DNA from: Caprella mutica
Lineage: Eukaryota > Arthropoda > Malacostraca > Amphipoda > Caprellidae
Assembly: GCA_947561585.1 (NCBI GenBank)
Contig: CANNZV010002584.1
Location: 1 to 64,000, forward strand
Direction of reading: 5' to 3'
Length of the DNA stretch: 64,000 bases
Below the pieces are notes generated by a model. That model saw only the letters and a program-made list of their open reading frames with translations. It made no database searches and was not told where the DNA came from. The position numbers were made by a program, and so were the translations under genes. This document shows, one piece after another, positions 1 through 12,132 of the stretch (within the stretch, counting starts at the first letter, position 1; the number at the start of each line of letters is the position of its first letter).

Positions 1-301
1 ACCAGTGATGTGACCAGTGGTAAGACCAGTGATGTGACCAGTGGTACGACCAGTGATATACCAGTGATATGGCCAGTGGTGTGACCAGTGATGTGATCAG
101 TTATGTGACCAGTGGTGCAACCAGTGATGTGACCAGTGATGATACCAGTGGTGCGACCAGTGGTGCAACCAGTGATGTGATCATTTATGTGACCAGTGAT
201 GTGACCAGTGATGTGACCAGTGGTAAGACCAGTGATGTGACCAGTGGTACGACCAGTGATATACCAGTGATATGGCCAGTGGTGTGACCAGTGATGTGAC
301 C
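1..301. repeat. 12-bp minisatellite (ACCAGTGATGTG-type units)
   Basis: Short direct repeats alternate between ACCAGTGATGTG and ACCAGTGGTAAG/ACCAGTGGTACG types, with 11- and 13-bp variants. A longer pattern recurs: the block at the start reappears near 210-290, so there is higher-order structure. The 72-residue plus-strand frame across it, rich in Thr and Ser, follows from a unit divisible by three and is not a gene. The array continues off the left edge. Confidence 0.9.
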
Positions 302-842
302 AGCAGAATTATAACAAAATGAATTTAATTATAATCACTCATATTTATTAAACTTGTTAATATGATGAGGAAAATTATATGAGGAAAATAGAGAGTTATT
401 TTTAGTCACTAATTAGTGGCGTATTAAAAGTTCTATAATTAGTTTCACTCAATGTACTCTTAATATGATTTACATACATACTATTAAACTCAACAGGTTT
501 CAACGCAAGTTATTAATAGAAGAAATAATTGGAAAATAAAGACATGGGAATATAATAAATATAGTCTCTAGCTCTGTAAAAAAAGTTAGCAAAGAAAGTG
601 AGACTTTATACATGTACCTAATTAATTAACTACTTTTACATAATTATACCAATACTGTAGGGGTGGAAACTGATTGGTTATCAATTGGTATCATCTAAGT
701 ATTTTCGTCAAATATTTGGTAATTATTATGACTGAATAATATAAATTATTAACTAATGGTTTAAATTCATGTCTCCGTCAATACAAATAAAATGTTATTG
801 CAATTTATTGACTAAAATAATGTGGAAGTTGAACTGAAATAT
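302..842. other. AT-rich stretch, no feature seen
   Basis: Unique AT-rich DNA between two minisatellites. I see no open reading frame, splice-flanked exon, inverted repeat or RNA gene. Confidence 0.5.
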
Positions 843-2440
843 TAACTCTCCACTGTGTACTTTATTTACAACTATTGGTGGTTGTTTTAACCCTTCACTG
901 TGTACTTTATTTACAACTATTGGTGGTTGTTTTAACCCTTCACTGTGTACTTTATTTACAACTATTGGTGGTTGTTTTAACCCTTCACTGTGTACTTTAT
1001 TTATAGCTATTGGTGGTTGTTTTAACCCTTCACTGTGTACTTTATTTACAACTATTGGTGGTTGTTTTAACCCTTCACTGTGTACTTTATTTATAACTAT
1101 TGGTGGTTGTTTTAACCCTTCACTGTGTACTTTATTTACAACTATTGGTGGTTGTTTTAACCCTTCACTGTGTACTTTATTTACAACTATTGGTGGTTGT
1201 TTTAACCCTTCACTGTGTACTTTATTTATAACTATTGGTGGTTGTTTTAACTCTCCACTGTGTACTTTATTTACAACTATTGGTGGTTGTTTTAACCCTT
1301 CACTGTGTACTTTATTTACAACTATTGGTGGTTGTTTTAACCCTTCACTGTGTACTTTATTTACAACTATTGGTGGTTGTTTTAACCCTTCACTGTGTAC
1401 TTTATTTACAACTATTGGTGGTTGTTTTAACCCTTCACTGTGTACTTTATTTACAACTATTGGTGGTTGTTTTAACCCTTCACTGTGTACTTTATTTACA
1501 ACTATTGGTGGTTGTTTTAACCCTTCACTGTGTACTTTATTTACAACTATTGGTGGTTGTTTTAACCCTTCACTGTGTACTTTATTTATAACTATTGGTG
1601 GTTGTTTTAACCCTTCACTGTGTACTTTATTTACAACTATTGGTGGTTGTTTTAACCCTTCACTGTGTACTTTATTTACAACTATTGGTGGTTGTTTTAA
1701 CCCTTCACTGTGTACTTTATTTACAACTATTGGTGGTTGTTTTAACCCTTCACTGTGTACTTTATTTACAACTATTGGTGGTTGTTTTAACCCTTCACTG
1801 TGTACTTTATTTACAACTATTGGTGGTTGTTTTAACCCTTCACTGTGTACTTTATTTACAACTATTGGTGGTTGTTTTAACCCTTCACTGTGTACTTTAT
1901 TTACAACTATTGGTGGTTGTTTCAACCCTTCACTGTGTACTTTATTTACAACTATTGGTGGTTGTTTCAACCCTTCACTGTGCACTTTACTTACAACTAT
2001 TGGTGGTTGTTTCAACCCTTCACTGTGTACTTTATTTACAACTATTGGTGGTTGTCTTAACCCTTCACTGTGCACTTTACTTACAACTATTGGTGGTTGT
2101 TTCAACCCTTCACTGTGTACTTTATTTACAACTATTGGTGGTTGTTTCAACCCTTCACTGTGTACTTTATTTACAACTATTGGTGGTTGTTTTAATCCTT
2201 CACAGTGTACTATATTTACAACAATTGGTGGTTGTTTTAACCCTTAACTGTGCACTTTACTTACAACAATTGGTGGTTGTTTCAACACTTCACTGTGTCT
2301 TTATTTACAACAATTAAGGGTTGTTTCAACCCTTCACTGTGTACTTTATTTACAACTAATGGTGGTTGTTTTAACCCTTCCTTGTGAACTTTAATTATAA
2401 CAATTGATGGTTGTTTAACCCTTCCTTTTGCACTTTATTT
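843..2440. repeat. 45-bp minisatellite, about 35 copies
   Basis: A 45-bp unit (CCTTCACTGTGTACTTTATT, then a part ending ATTGGTGGTTG) is repeated almost without change, drifting towards the right end. Because 45 is a multiple of three and the unit has no stop in several frames, long frames stay open on both strands: 451 codons on the minus strand with a 15-residue repeat, 118 and 240 codons on the plus strand. There is no flanking start context, signal peptide or splice site, so I call it non-coding. Diverged copies reappear at 2,787-2,960 and 4,195-4,290. Confidence 0.93.
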
Positions 2441-2786
2441 ACAACTAGATTACGTGCACTCGGCAGAGCGCATACCTTCGCCGCCGCTATGACCCGTTCT
2501 CTCCAAAAATATGATAAACTGGTAACTGGATAATTTACCAATCGTCTCACCAAGTTTCATGCAATATGGTTCAATACTTTTGGAGTTATATATGACCATG
2601 ACCTTGACCTTTGACCGGGTCGCTCCCAAATTTGTACCAGCAGGTCACTGGACATTGATCAATCATTTCACCAAATTTCAGGCCATTTGGTCGAACACTT
2701 TTTCAGTTAAGCGAATAACAAGATGATAAATAAATAAAAAAATTCCGGGTAAAATATAATCTTTCTGCATTCTGCGAAGGTAACTA
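2441..2786. repeat. Interspersed repeat inserted in the 45-bp array
   Basis: A GC-richer segment interrupts the array. It carries direct motifs such as TGACCTTGACCTTTGACC and two related blocks on the theme 'accaa(g/a)tttca..c.atttggt' about 120 bp apart. Its ends are partly inverted (CATACCTTCGC near the start, GCGAAGGTAAC at the end). This looks like a transposable element or a fragment of one. The class is not determined. Confidence 0.5.
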
Positions 2787-2960
2787 TTGATGTTTATTTT
2801 TAAAATTCACTGTTTAGTTTACTTGCAACTATTGGTGGTTGTTTTTACCCGTCACTGTGTACTTCATTTGCAACTATTGGTGGTTGTTTTTACCCGTCAC
2901 TGTGTACTTCACTTGCAACTATTGGTAGTTGTTTTTACCCGTCACTGTGCACTTTACACT
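2787..2960. repeat. Diverged continuation of the 45-bp array
   Basis: About four units of the same 45-bp theme (ACTATTGGTGGTTGTTTTTA with CCCGTCACTGTG) lie beyond the interspersed repeat. The array was therefore longer before the insertion, or this block diverged separately. Confidence 0.8.
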
Positions 2961-3059
2961 GAAGCGTCATTTTTAAATTGCGAATTGGGAGAACTTAAAA
3001 TGTCTCAAGTTGTATAATGTATACGTCATTTTGTTCATAAAGAGTAGATGTTATCACAC

Positions 3060-4130
3060 TTCAAAAATTTCGCATTGATCTTCAACCTGAAAAATATTTC
3101 CTGAACTTGAAAAGAAATGGATTGTCCTGCAGTTTTCCCAAACACCTTCTCCTTCAACAGTACGCCGAGAATTCATGCTTCACTTCAAGATGAGTGGAAC
3201 GGCGGCTAAATCTCACCACCTGAAAAAGTTCGAAATCTTTTCAATCCACATGAAAAGGCAAATGAAACAAAACCAAAAAGAAAAAAACAGTGATTCAGGA
3301 TGTGTAGATTTTCTTTGAAGAAACCTCCAGTTGCTCCCTCAAAAAAGCGTCTGAGTAGATTTCTCCCACCAAAACCACGTTGTGGAGGATCGTCAGACAT
3401 GAACTTCGTTTCTGTTTTTATCATTACAGTTCAGTTCAACCATTAACTTATGTCCACAAATCACAGAGAAGGCAGTTTTGATAGTGGACTCTGTAGAAAC
3501 CATCCAACATTGTTCATAGATTGGTTTAGACCGACGAGAAGTTCTTTTGCCTCCATCAAAAAGCATATTGAAAATACGACGCAGTTGGAGGACATAAATC
3601 CTCGAAATATCTACGAAAAAAGATAGGTATTATGCTAAGGTTATGATCTTCGTTTTCATTATTAATGGAATGGTTGCAATCGGCCATGCATTCTTTGACG
3701 ACGATGGCAACTTGTGTTTCATACCTCAGATTGCATTTCGTTCCTCACTTTGGTGGATGCAAGGCGGCGCTCCACCACATTGCACAAATGCAGCTTTTGA
3801 ATTTCCCAATGAAAAGTTTCAAGGCTGAGTCATTAGCAGAAGAACGGAAAATCCGTGGCCAGCATACAGTTCAGATCTCAACCCTTTGTACTTTTACTTC
3901 TGAGCTGCTGCACAAACCCGAGTTTATAGTTAAAATCTGATTCTAATGAGTCTGTTATATACTGTGTTCAAAGCTCTCAAGAAGGAAACTATCAAGAAAA
4001 TTTACAAGAAGGTTCTGAAGAGTGCGTCGTTTTGTCTTCATGCTAGAGGGGTCATTTTGAACAATTTTATAGGGACTCAAGAGATGTGCCTTATAAGGCC
4101 TATACGATATAGGACAATCCATGTGCAATA
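3060..4130 (+). pseudogene. Degenerate IS630/mariner-type DDE transposase
   Basis: Read across frames on the plus strand, this stretch resembles an arthropod mariner/IS630-type transposase. The N-terminal helix-turn-helix region is near 3,115-3,220. A DD(x)E-like core near 3,690-3,720 follows, then a block resembling GGAPPHCTNAA near 3,765-3,800 and a block resembling PAYSSDLNPLYFYF near 3,855-3,900. The C-terminal tail runs to about 4,130. Stops and frameshifts occur throughout, with the longest frames 61-91 codons, so it cannot be active. Terminal inverted repeats were not identified. Confidence 0.7.
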
Positions 4131-4194
4131 ATCATAATAATCCATTATTTTCCTTTAAAGTGAGGTATCTATATAGGCATTTGATGAATTTTCA

Positions 4195-4290
4195 GTGCTT
4201 CAACTATTGTTGATTGTTTTAATCCTTCTCTGTGCACTTCATTTACAACTATTATGGTTGTTTGAATCCTTCGTAATATGTGCTTTTTTA
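4195..4290. repeat. Relic units of the 45-bp repeat
   Basis: Two to three diverged units with the CAACTATTG / GATTGTTTTAATCCTTC theme follow the dead transposase. The transposon thus appears to lie inside what was once a longer 45-bp repeat region. Confidence 0.6.
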
Positions 4291-5221
4291 CATTTTTTAA
4301 CCATTCACTATAACACATTATATTTAAAACAATTGACAAGTTTTATTTCAGTTGCTTTAATTAAATATTGAAAATAAATTATATCTCAATTTTCTTTATA
4401 AAATTGCTTTCCCTTTCTTTCAATATAATCTAATATCAATACATTAATTAAGCTCAAATGTGCGGGAAAGGCCTTTCATTTTCTATCATAAAAGTCTTTG
4501 GCATTGAGAAAATAAATTTACAGACCTAATTATAAATCCATTACTTCAATTAAATTGAAATTAAATTACACTATTAAATTCCAAACCTATAAACAATGGA
4601 CACAATACATTACGAATAAATTACTCAGTTATATAATAATTACTCAGTTATATAATAATTACTCACTTATTTACTACTTACACATTTCTTTACTAATGAT
4701 AGTAAATAAATTACTATATAACATGCAAGAAAATGTCTAGGTAGAAATAACATCGTAAAAGAACACACAATTTAAAAGATAAACAAGCTTTATTTGTGCC
4801 AACTCATATCCTTTGCATATAATTAGCACCTAATTAAAAAAGAGCATTGTACATAGTCAATAAAATATGATATGAATATTGTTGGGATATGTATGTATAA
4901 TGTAACTAATATACAATATAGTTAATCGAATTAAAATATCATGTGGCATCCCATACCACACACAAGGACTGCATTGAACAGAAATGAATAGTCTATCAAA
5001 TGAGTTAATGCGTTAATAAAGCAAACAAATGAATCTAAATCACCATGGCACTTTTTATCACCGTGACAACTGTAAGCTGCAGTTTAAACCTTTAAATCTG
5101 ACAATTGGGATTAACGCACAAATTCATCTAGGTATTGTGTGTTCAGAGGCAGAACACACGTGTATCAAATTAAACTATTAAAGGGCAACTTAACTTGGAA
5201 GGATAAATTGCGATATATTTG
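4291..5221. other. AT-rich stretch with a small tandem repeat
   Basis: Very AT-rich DNA. The only structure I see is three short copies of a TTACTCAGTTATATAATAA motif near 4,621-4,675. No coding or RNA gene is visible. Confidence 0.5.
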
Positions 5222-5645
5222 TTTCTTCAGATTTATTTTCACAACTAACTACCTCGTTATTAAAAACTAGGTACCTAGCTACTTTATTTACATAGAGTAA
5301 CTCCTACCTCGTTACTAAGAACTAGGTACCTAACTACTTTATTTACATAGAGTAACTCCTATCTCGTTACTAAGAACTAGGTACCTAGCTACTTTATTTA
5401 CATAGAGTATATCCTACCTCGTTACTAAGAACTAGGTACCTAGCTACTTTATTTACATAGAGTAACTCCTACCTCGTTACTAAGAACTAGGTACCTAACT
5501 ACTTTATTTACATAGAGTAACTCCTACCTCGTTACTAAGAACTAGGTACCTAACTACTTTATTTACATAGAGTAACTCCTACCTCGTTATTATGAAATAG
5601 GTACCTAGCTACTTTATTTACATAACTAACTAGTAACTAGAAACC
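5222..5645. repeat. 55-bp minisatellite, about 7 copies
   Basis: Units begin CTACCTCGTTACTAAGAACT and continue AGGTACCTAGCTACTTTATT; the period is about 55 bp. Copies are most alike in the middle and decay on both sides; isolated motifs (TAACTAGAAACC, GTTATTGAAAAATAG) run on to about 5,760. Confidence 0.9.
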
Positions 5646-6801
5646 TGTAATTACTACTTACTTACATAACTATATATGCCTTCCTAGTTATTGAAAAATA
5701 GTTACCTATCTACTTTATCCACTAACTATAGTTATTAAGAACTAGGTACTTTAGCTATGAAAATATTTATAAAACATTTTAGTTTTACTCATAATTAGCA
5801 TTCATGCAGTAGGCACACACCGTTTAACCGTAGCCTACTTTATATGAAGTCGGCTATGATTTAACCAATAACAGATTAACTTTTAATTATCTTGTATTTT
5901 ATTTAATGCCATTTAAAAAAAACGAAGTCCTTCAACCTTATCAATTTCAAAAGCTTCTTTCAACATAGAAATTTTTTCTTAATTTAAATAAACTTACTAA
6001 AATATGATGTTTTCATTAACTAATTTCTTATCTAGTTAGGTTTGATACCTAGGTATTACTATAGAAAACACTCTAATTATACCCAGAAAGCAAGTTATGG
6101 TGGGGCCATAGAAGATTGAGATAATAAAGAGACTGCTAACTTAATATTCTATGATCCACCATCATTTATCATCAGAAATAGAATTGAAAGGGGACGTGTC
6201 ATTATTCCGACAGTTACATCTTTCCGTGATATTTCTCGTTATATTTTTTGATTAAACTAAAGAATAATATTAAGTATCTAGATATATTGAATTAATAACC
6301 AATCTAAATAATAAAATATTTTTTCTTTATCATTTTTAAATTTTATATTCCTCTCTTAATTTACTTTATTTTTAGTATTAATTAGTATGATGCAATCCGT
6401 CATTCGATTTAATAATTTACTGTAGTTTGTTGTTTCCGCTAGTTTATTGTACTACACACTTCATGATTTTTTACTGACATGGCAGAGGGGTTCGGGAGCA
6501 GGCACGCCCCCTGATATACATATATTTAATGTTAAATCAGAAATAAACTGCAAAAGTGTCGCACTGATGGGGCGTCGGACCAGTGAATAGTAACCGAATA
6601 AAAAGATCGTAGCTAAGTAAAGTTTACAACAGTTAATTAAACAAGCTACTCAATTACTCATATCACGAGTTACTAAGTTAGGTGAGTAACTAAATAGACT
6701 ACAATTTTATGTTAGGTAATTTTTCAAAGACTATGTAGATAGATAGGATGTAATTTGTTAATGTGTCTGCTATCTAATTCTTGTAGTTGTAGAGAGAACT
6801 A
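5646..6801. other. AT-rich stretch, no feature seen
   Basis: No reading frame with coding character, no clear repeat and no RNA gene. A slightly GC-richer patch lies near 6,480-6,600 without a recognisable feature. Confidence 0.45.
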
Positions 6802-6998
6802 GGGTAAGTTGCAAATTATCGGTCAAGTTCCACATCTTCGGTCATATAAGAAAAAATGATATAATAATAATTATTTCACTAGTATTGGTTGAGTAAAACC
6901 AACCGACCCGGGTTGGTTGTTTTTACTCAACCAATTCTAGTGAAATTATTATTATTATATCGTTCTTTCTTAATTGAGCGATAATTCGGAACTAACCC
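6802..6998. mobile_element. Palindromic MITE, TA-flanked
   Basis: Nearly the whole element is an inverted repeat centred on CCCGGG near 6,908-6,913. The ends read GGGTAAGTT and AACTAACCC and are flanked by TA on both sides. The arms share CACTAG(T/A)ATTGGTTGAGTA. No coding capacity. A related, less palindromic copy is in AUP1 intron DNA near 14,695. Size, hairpin form and TA flanks suit a Tc1/mariner-mobilised MITE. Confidence 0.75.
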
Positions 6999-7469
6999 TA
7001 TCTACAGGCTACAGGTAGGTATAATTAAGGGCTAGGTAGGATTACCTGTCTATGGGGTATTGGAATGAAGCTTTTTAGAAAAATAACGTGTTTTCCTTAC
7101 CTTGTTTCCGCACAGGCATTGCGATGACCTTCAAAATAGTCACAATAAGTCACTAAATTCAATCACTGTATATCAACACTTCATTAAGTACACTTTATAC
7201 CAAATCACACTTCACAAAAACAAACCTAAGTAGTAATCACTTTACTTAGCTAATTAAACACGAATATAACGTTCAAAACAACTAGGATACTAAGCTATTC
7301 AAATATTTCAATTATTCAGTACATAATGAAGTTTTTTTCACCAATATGATTTATTAAACTCTTTAGTTCAGCAACACATGACGCCTATTTCGCACAATGT
7401 AAGGAATTTGAACACCGAAAAGGGTCGAAACTGTTTAGGCAACTTTTCACCATCAAACCAGGAGACTCA

Positions 7470-7700
7470 GTGTCGAAGCCCCTCTTCTTATCATCCGAAA
7501 GTCTTACTATGGATTGCTTCAGAACATTGTCTACCACCCATGTACTGAGTCTGCGCCAGGGTTCTCACGAATCTCTATTGGATATGCACCACGATGTACC
7601 ACTCACCTATTATTCACCAATGCCACTGCTAACTGATTACTCTCCTGGATTGAGGCAGCAGACTCAGGAAGCAATTATTGATCGTGATGTTCTGCTCTGA
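7470..7700 (+). other. Unassigned GC-richer open segment, possible exon
   Basis: A GC-richer island in AT-rich DNA holds a 76-codon plus-strand frame that ends in TGA near 7,700. A splice-acceptor-like CATCAAACCAG lies just upstream, near 7,453-7,463. The frame starts at GTG, so if real it would be a terminal exon. AATAAA-like signals follow at about 7,810 and 8,030. Another plus frame is also partly open across the same bases, which weakens the case. I recognise no protein family. Confidence 0.22.
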
Positions 7701-8888
7701 AAATACGCGCATGCTTCTTTCTCGCCGGTTAACTAATACGCTACCATTATTCACAAATCACATTATTGTTCCCTAAAATTAGCTTGGAAGCTCTCTTTTG
7801 CATACCTAAATAAATGATCATTATTATCTCAAAATGTGGTTATACTCGTCCATTTCTACATATATGTAGATGAAAATTATTCACTACATTGTATTACATA
7901 TGAATTGTAGGAAAGGAATTACTTAAATTTGGAATTACTTTTAACTGTATTTTTATTTCTATTTATAAACGATGTTTTATGTAAATGTATTAATGGAAAA
8001 TATAACAATTTCTATATTATATATTAGAAATAAATGTTCTTCAGAACATTGCCCTCCACAAACGTTCTTCGGTGGTCACGTCAGTATGGCGACATTTGGC
8101 ATTTATTTACGCTATCAGTTGCTGCAATAGGGAATTTCATGCGACTTTCGTTCCGACTTGTTTAAAGATTTGAGGATTATTACTTTCCTTGATTGATTTA
8201 GAAATACGGTAAACTAAATCAAAACCCGTAATCATAATACTATTTTTATTTGATAAAAACAATCATTGGTTTTTATAATGATATACCTGAAATAAAAAGA
8301 CATTCGTTTATTTATTTAATTATTTATTATTATATAAACTTATGAAATTTTTTTGGGATATGAAGAAAAAGTAATAATCTAAGTTTCATTAATTAGAGGT
8401 AAATCATGTTATTAAGAATCCACTCTAATAACGAAAACGTAAATAATAGTCTTTCATAAATTATGATTTAGAAATGAAAATAATGTCATAGGCAAAGCAT
8501 AATTGACATGAGATAATTAAATTCTATACCACCTTGTTAATTAACGAATAATTGGAACATAAAAATAGTGGCATAGTTCGTGCACCTAGATTGTGGCATT
8601 CAATAATTTTATTGACGTAAGCACTAAGCAGGTTTCAAAATCTATCTTCAAGTTGTTCAATAAATTTTAGGTTAATTCCAATTAATTTTCAAGACTCACC
8701 ACATCACAAATACAGTGAAATTTATGGATACAACATTAGTGGTAAATAATCAATAGCCCGGAAAACAATGTGGTACAGTTTCTCCCTAATTAACTTCATT
8801 GAACTGATTTCTTATTTCACTTTAAAATCTTCCGATTAAGTTCTATTTAATTATGGCCCTGCCTTGGACTAATAAATACATTATATAT
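7701..8888. other. AT-rich stretch, no feature seen
   Basis: No coding frame or repeat is visible. A mildly GC-richer patch near 8,050-8,160 has no recognisable content. Confidence 0.45.
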
Positions 8889-8889
8889 A

Positions 8890-9064
8890 GGGTTGTGACA
8901 ATATGCGTTTAAAATCATAGATCCTGAAAATATTATAGACCAATTGAATCAGAGACAGTTTAATCGTTCTAAACCATCGGTATGTAGTATTCGATACCAC
9001 TTAATTTAGTTTCGTCTATGATATTCTTAAGATCTAGGATTTTAAACGAATATTGTCTCAACCC
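8890..9064. mobile_element. Hairpin MITE with ~55-bp inverted arms
   Basis: Ends GGGTTGTGACAATAT and ATTGTCTCAACCC form inverted arms of about 55 bp that also share CGTTTAAAATC and TAGATC. TA flanks both ends. No coding capacity. The termini resemble those of the 6,802 element but the interior differs. Confidence 0.75.
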
Positions 9065-9547
9065 TAATTATATACCATCCCTAGCAGGTTATGTTATCAA
9101 CAGGATTTATTTTCTTCTATGCCTTAAAAAACCTAGCAACATTTCAGCGGTTGTTAAAATCCTCTGGTTGACGAGACTGTTTTAATTCAAACTACGTATA
9201 ATAAATGCTCTTTCGATTAGTAAGAATACTATATATTATGTGCAGAGATTAAATCCACCCCTGGCAATCTTATTGTTACCACAATTGTTACATTGTGCAC
9301 AGGTTTACTGGGCCATAAAGTGTATGTCCATAAAATACAAAAGAAACCATTAGGTACAGTCACAAACAAACTAAACACTATCAAATAAATGACTGTACTT
9401 CCTCTCTCCTCTTTACGGATTGTATAATAATGGGACAGCTGAGAAATATAATAATTAATTTGAAATGAATAAACAAGTTAGTAACAAGTTTAAACGTCAG
9501 CTACGGAATCAAATACCAGATAAATAAAAAATGCATTTAATAAAGGG

Positions 9548-9662
9548 ACGATGAAGAGGAAAGTGGCCACATTAACAAAGTCAACCTACTATTTGGTGGA
9601 AGGTCATGATGCAGAAAAGCTACTCCGTGAATAGTCACTTACCAAAGAATGTGATGAACATT
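9548..9662. repeat. Dispersed repeat A, partial copy
   Basis: Matches the middle of the repeat seen in full near 10,512: the GCAGAAAAGCTACTCCGTGA and GTCACTTACCAA(A/G)GAATGTG blocks are shared. Both ends are missing. Confidence 0.75.
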
Positions 9663-9759
9663 TTCAAATATAGGCTATCTTTTTGAAAAATTAGTTCCTA
9701 ATTATATCATTGGGTTTATAGTATAGTAAAGGAACTGCATTATCATATCGCAATTTGTT

Positions 9760-10500
9760 TATGCAAAAAATTTAGCCAGTTAAAAATGTTAGACAAAAGA
9801 GGAGTTATAGTCGGATTACACCGAACCGAATATTCGGATTCTGCTATTACAAAGAAACTTTCAATTGCTAGATCGACTGTCTGGAAATAACCGAAGAAGC
9901 GTTTCAAACCTTCAATGAAAGAGGCGATTTGTCTGATCGTCCGAAAAGTAGTAGACAACGCTCTCGAGTCTCAACAGTTTAAATTCTATCCAATGATCAA
10001 ACGCATTCGAGAGGAAATTAGGTTGCAAGCGAAGTCAGCTGACATGAGTCCCAAGAAGACCTGAAGAATTTTCTCTTTTAACTTTTTCACCCTTCAAAAG
10101 AGACGAACTCTGTCAGCAACTGCAAAGAAACGAAGATTGGAGAGAAGCAAAGTTCTTTTTAAATAATTCTAGTCTTGCGAGAATGTTTGATCATATGAGA
10201 AGATCTTCACAGTAATTGGAAGAAATGTCAAAGCTATTCCTAATGATCCAAAAACCGAACCATGAAACCAGTTTCCGCTGTTATGTTCTGAAGCCAATGT
10301 TGGAATGTGCTGAAGACACTTTGGATATTTCAACTAGATGGTACCACGTCACTCGCAGCGAATGTTCCCAGCAAATTCCTAGATTTTGGATTTAAAAAAT
10401 CTGGCCTCTTAGTTCCTCGGATCTGAAAATCATGGTATTTTCAGTGTGGTCCACCCTCGAAGCCAAGACCAGTGAAAAAATCCATCGTAACGTGAATATA
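9760..10500 (+). pseudogene. Degenerate mariner-family transposase, second type
   Basis: Broken frames on the plus strand resemble a mariner/IS630 transposase of a different lineage from the one at 3,060-4,130. There is a helix-turn-helix region (TEYSDSAITKKLSIARSTVW near 9,830-9,897). A segment near 10,105-10,160 (RRTLSATAKKRRLERSKVLF) follows, and a C-terminal block near 10,390-10,480 reads roughly WPLSS.DLK.MVFSVWSTLEAK, matching the WPPSSPDLNPMDFSVWSILEAK-like signature of such transposases. Stops interrupt every region. It lies between two copies of dispersed repeat A. Confidence 0.65.
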
Positions 10501-10511
10501 TTTTTTTTTTA

Positions 10512-10885
10512 TTTCAGTAGGGGTTTAACGTCTGCTTCGGAACCATTGGCCATATCGCTGACGTCAAAAGGAAATTAAGTACAAGGGACTAGAAGAAGCA
10601 GTCAGATAGGAAAGTGGCTCCATGAACAAAGTCACTTACCACCGTCGGTGACAATGCTCATGGATGCAGAAAAGCTACTCCGTGAATGCAGTCACTTACC
10701 AAGGAATGTGACGAAACGGGACACAAGCACCGGTGGCTGCACTCACGGATGGAAGAGGAAAATGAAGAGGTGATAGTAAATGAAGCCTACGAGCCTACCT
10801 AACACAAAAATCTAAGACCTCGTAGTTGAAGAGCATAACTCTAGCGCTATCCTCTAAAACTGCAAGTAGCGTTAAAAAAATGATA
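10512..10885. repeat. Dispersed repeat A, long copy
   Basis: Starts near GTAGGGGTTTAACGTCTGC and ends near CTGCAAGTAGCGTTAAAAA. Conserved internal blocks include TGACGTCAAAAGGAAATTAA, GTCACTTACCAAGGAATGTG and GACCTCGTAGTTGAAGAGCA. No coding frame. Related copies are at 9,548, 11,583, 15,590 and a fragment at 16,873. Length and dispersal suit a SINE or other short non-autonomous element, but I see no RNA polymerase III boxes that would settle it. Confidence 0.8.
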
Positions 10886-11582
10886 AACATGGGGTAACGT
10901 GAATAACTTGAAATGACATTCAAATAACATCTGCGTGCCAAGACAGAAGATGCTCCCAGGAGACTAAGAGATCAAATGCAGGGGGAAGGGATATTATATT
11001 TGCTTTGTATTGATGTTTATGTAATAGCTAATGAATACTTGAAAATTGTTATTTTCATCTTTCGTTGCAATATAATATCCATTTCTATTTGCTTCCATAT
11101 TTACGCCCGGCACTGTACAAGAAGCATAAGACTCTACTTAGCTAATATTTATTATACAAGATGTTTCAATTGAAGAAATAACTCTTATGCATTATCTAGA
11201 AAACTGCGAATTACATCAAGAATAATCTTTTTCTGTACAATTCAAAACATTGACTACAACAGTTCTTACATAAAAATAGCAAACCCACATGCATCTCTCT
11301 GATAAAGCACATCTTCCATATTAAATATTCAGTGTTTGACCAACTAATTCACGAGGGGAAATGAAAAACTGTATGAAAATAAATTGAACTTTTCACTAAA
11401 TACCATTACATGCCATAATTAAATGGATCTATACAGTGGATGATTTTTATAGAAACTATAAATATGATAAAACGATATAAATATGGTAAAATCCAAACTA
11501 TGAACGTTGCAATATCTACAAGAATTAAATGTTTAAAAGGAGTAAATCTACAAGATATTTCCCTATGACTTCACCAAATTTT

Positions 11583-11930
11583 ATTTTAGTAGGGACTTAA
11601 CGTCTGATTTGGAGTCAAAGGCCATATCACTGACGTCAAAAGAAAATTAAGTACAAGGTAGCTACTGGAAGAAGCAGTCAGAAAAGAAAGAGGCTCCATG
11701 AACAAAGTCACCATCACCATTCGGTGAAACTGATCATGAATACTGAAAAGTTACTCTGTGAATGCAGTCACTTAAATGGAATGTGACGAAAAGGACACAA
11801 GCACCGGTGACTGCCATCACGGATGGAAGAGGAAAATGATGCATAGGAGTCACAAAATTTAAGACCTCGTAGTTGAAGAGCATAACCCTAGCGCTATCCT
11901 CCAAAACTGAAAGTAGCGTTAAAAACTAAG
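11583..11930. repeat. Dispersed repeat A, long copy
   Basis: Collinear with the 10,512 copy from TTTTAGTAGGGACTTAACGT to AAAGTAGCGTTAAAAA, with point differences and a missing segment after GAGGAAAATGA. Same orientation. Confidence 0.8.
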
Positions 11931-12132
11931 AAGAGCAAATGTCTTTCATTAAATGGCAGCAAAACTGAAGATTTGAAAAATATCATTTTAATCATTAGCT
12001 ACATGAAATATGAATAGCTGTGTAATTTAAGAGATAAAACTAGACTTAGAATTCAGTGGAAGTTAGTTGATATTGCTTCAATAAATAAGCTGAGAGTACA
12101 CTAGCCAATTATATTAGAAGAAAAAGGACAAG

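Noticed and set aside
795..2150. 451-codon minus-strand repeat protein (15-residue unit)
   Set aside because: The frame follows from a 45-bp unit without stops; frames on the other strand are open too, and there is no start context, signal or unique flanking domain beyond about 15 residues.
2441..2786. tRNA or other RNA gene in the GC-richer segment
   Set aside because: No cloverleaf or internal promoter boxes could be traced; the duplicated blocks suit a transposable element.
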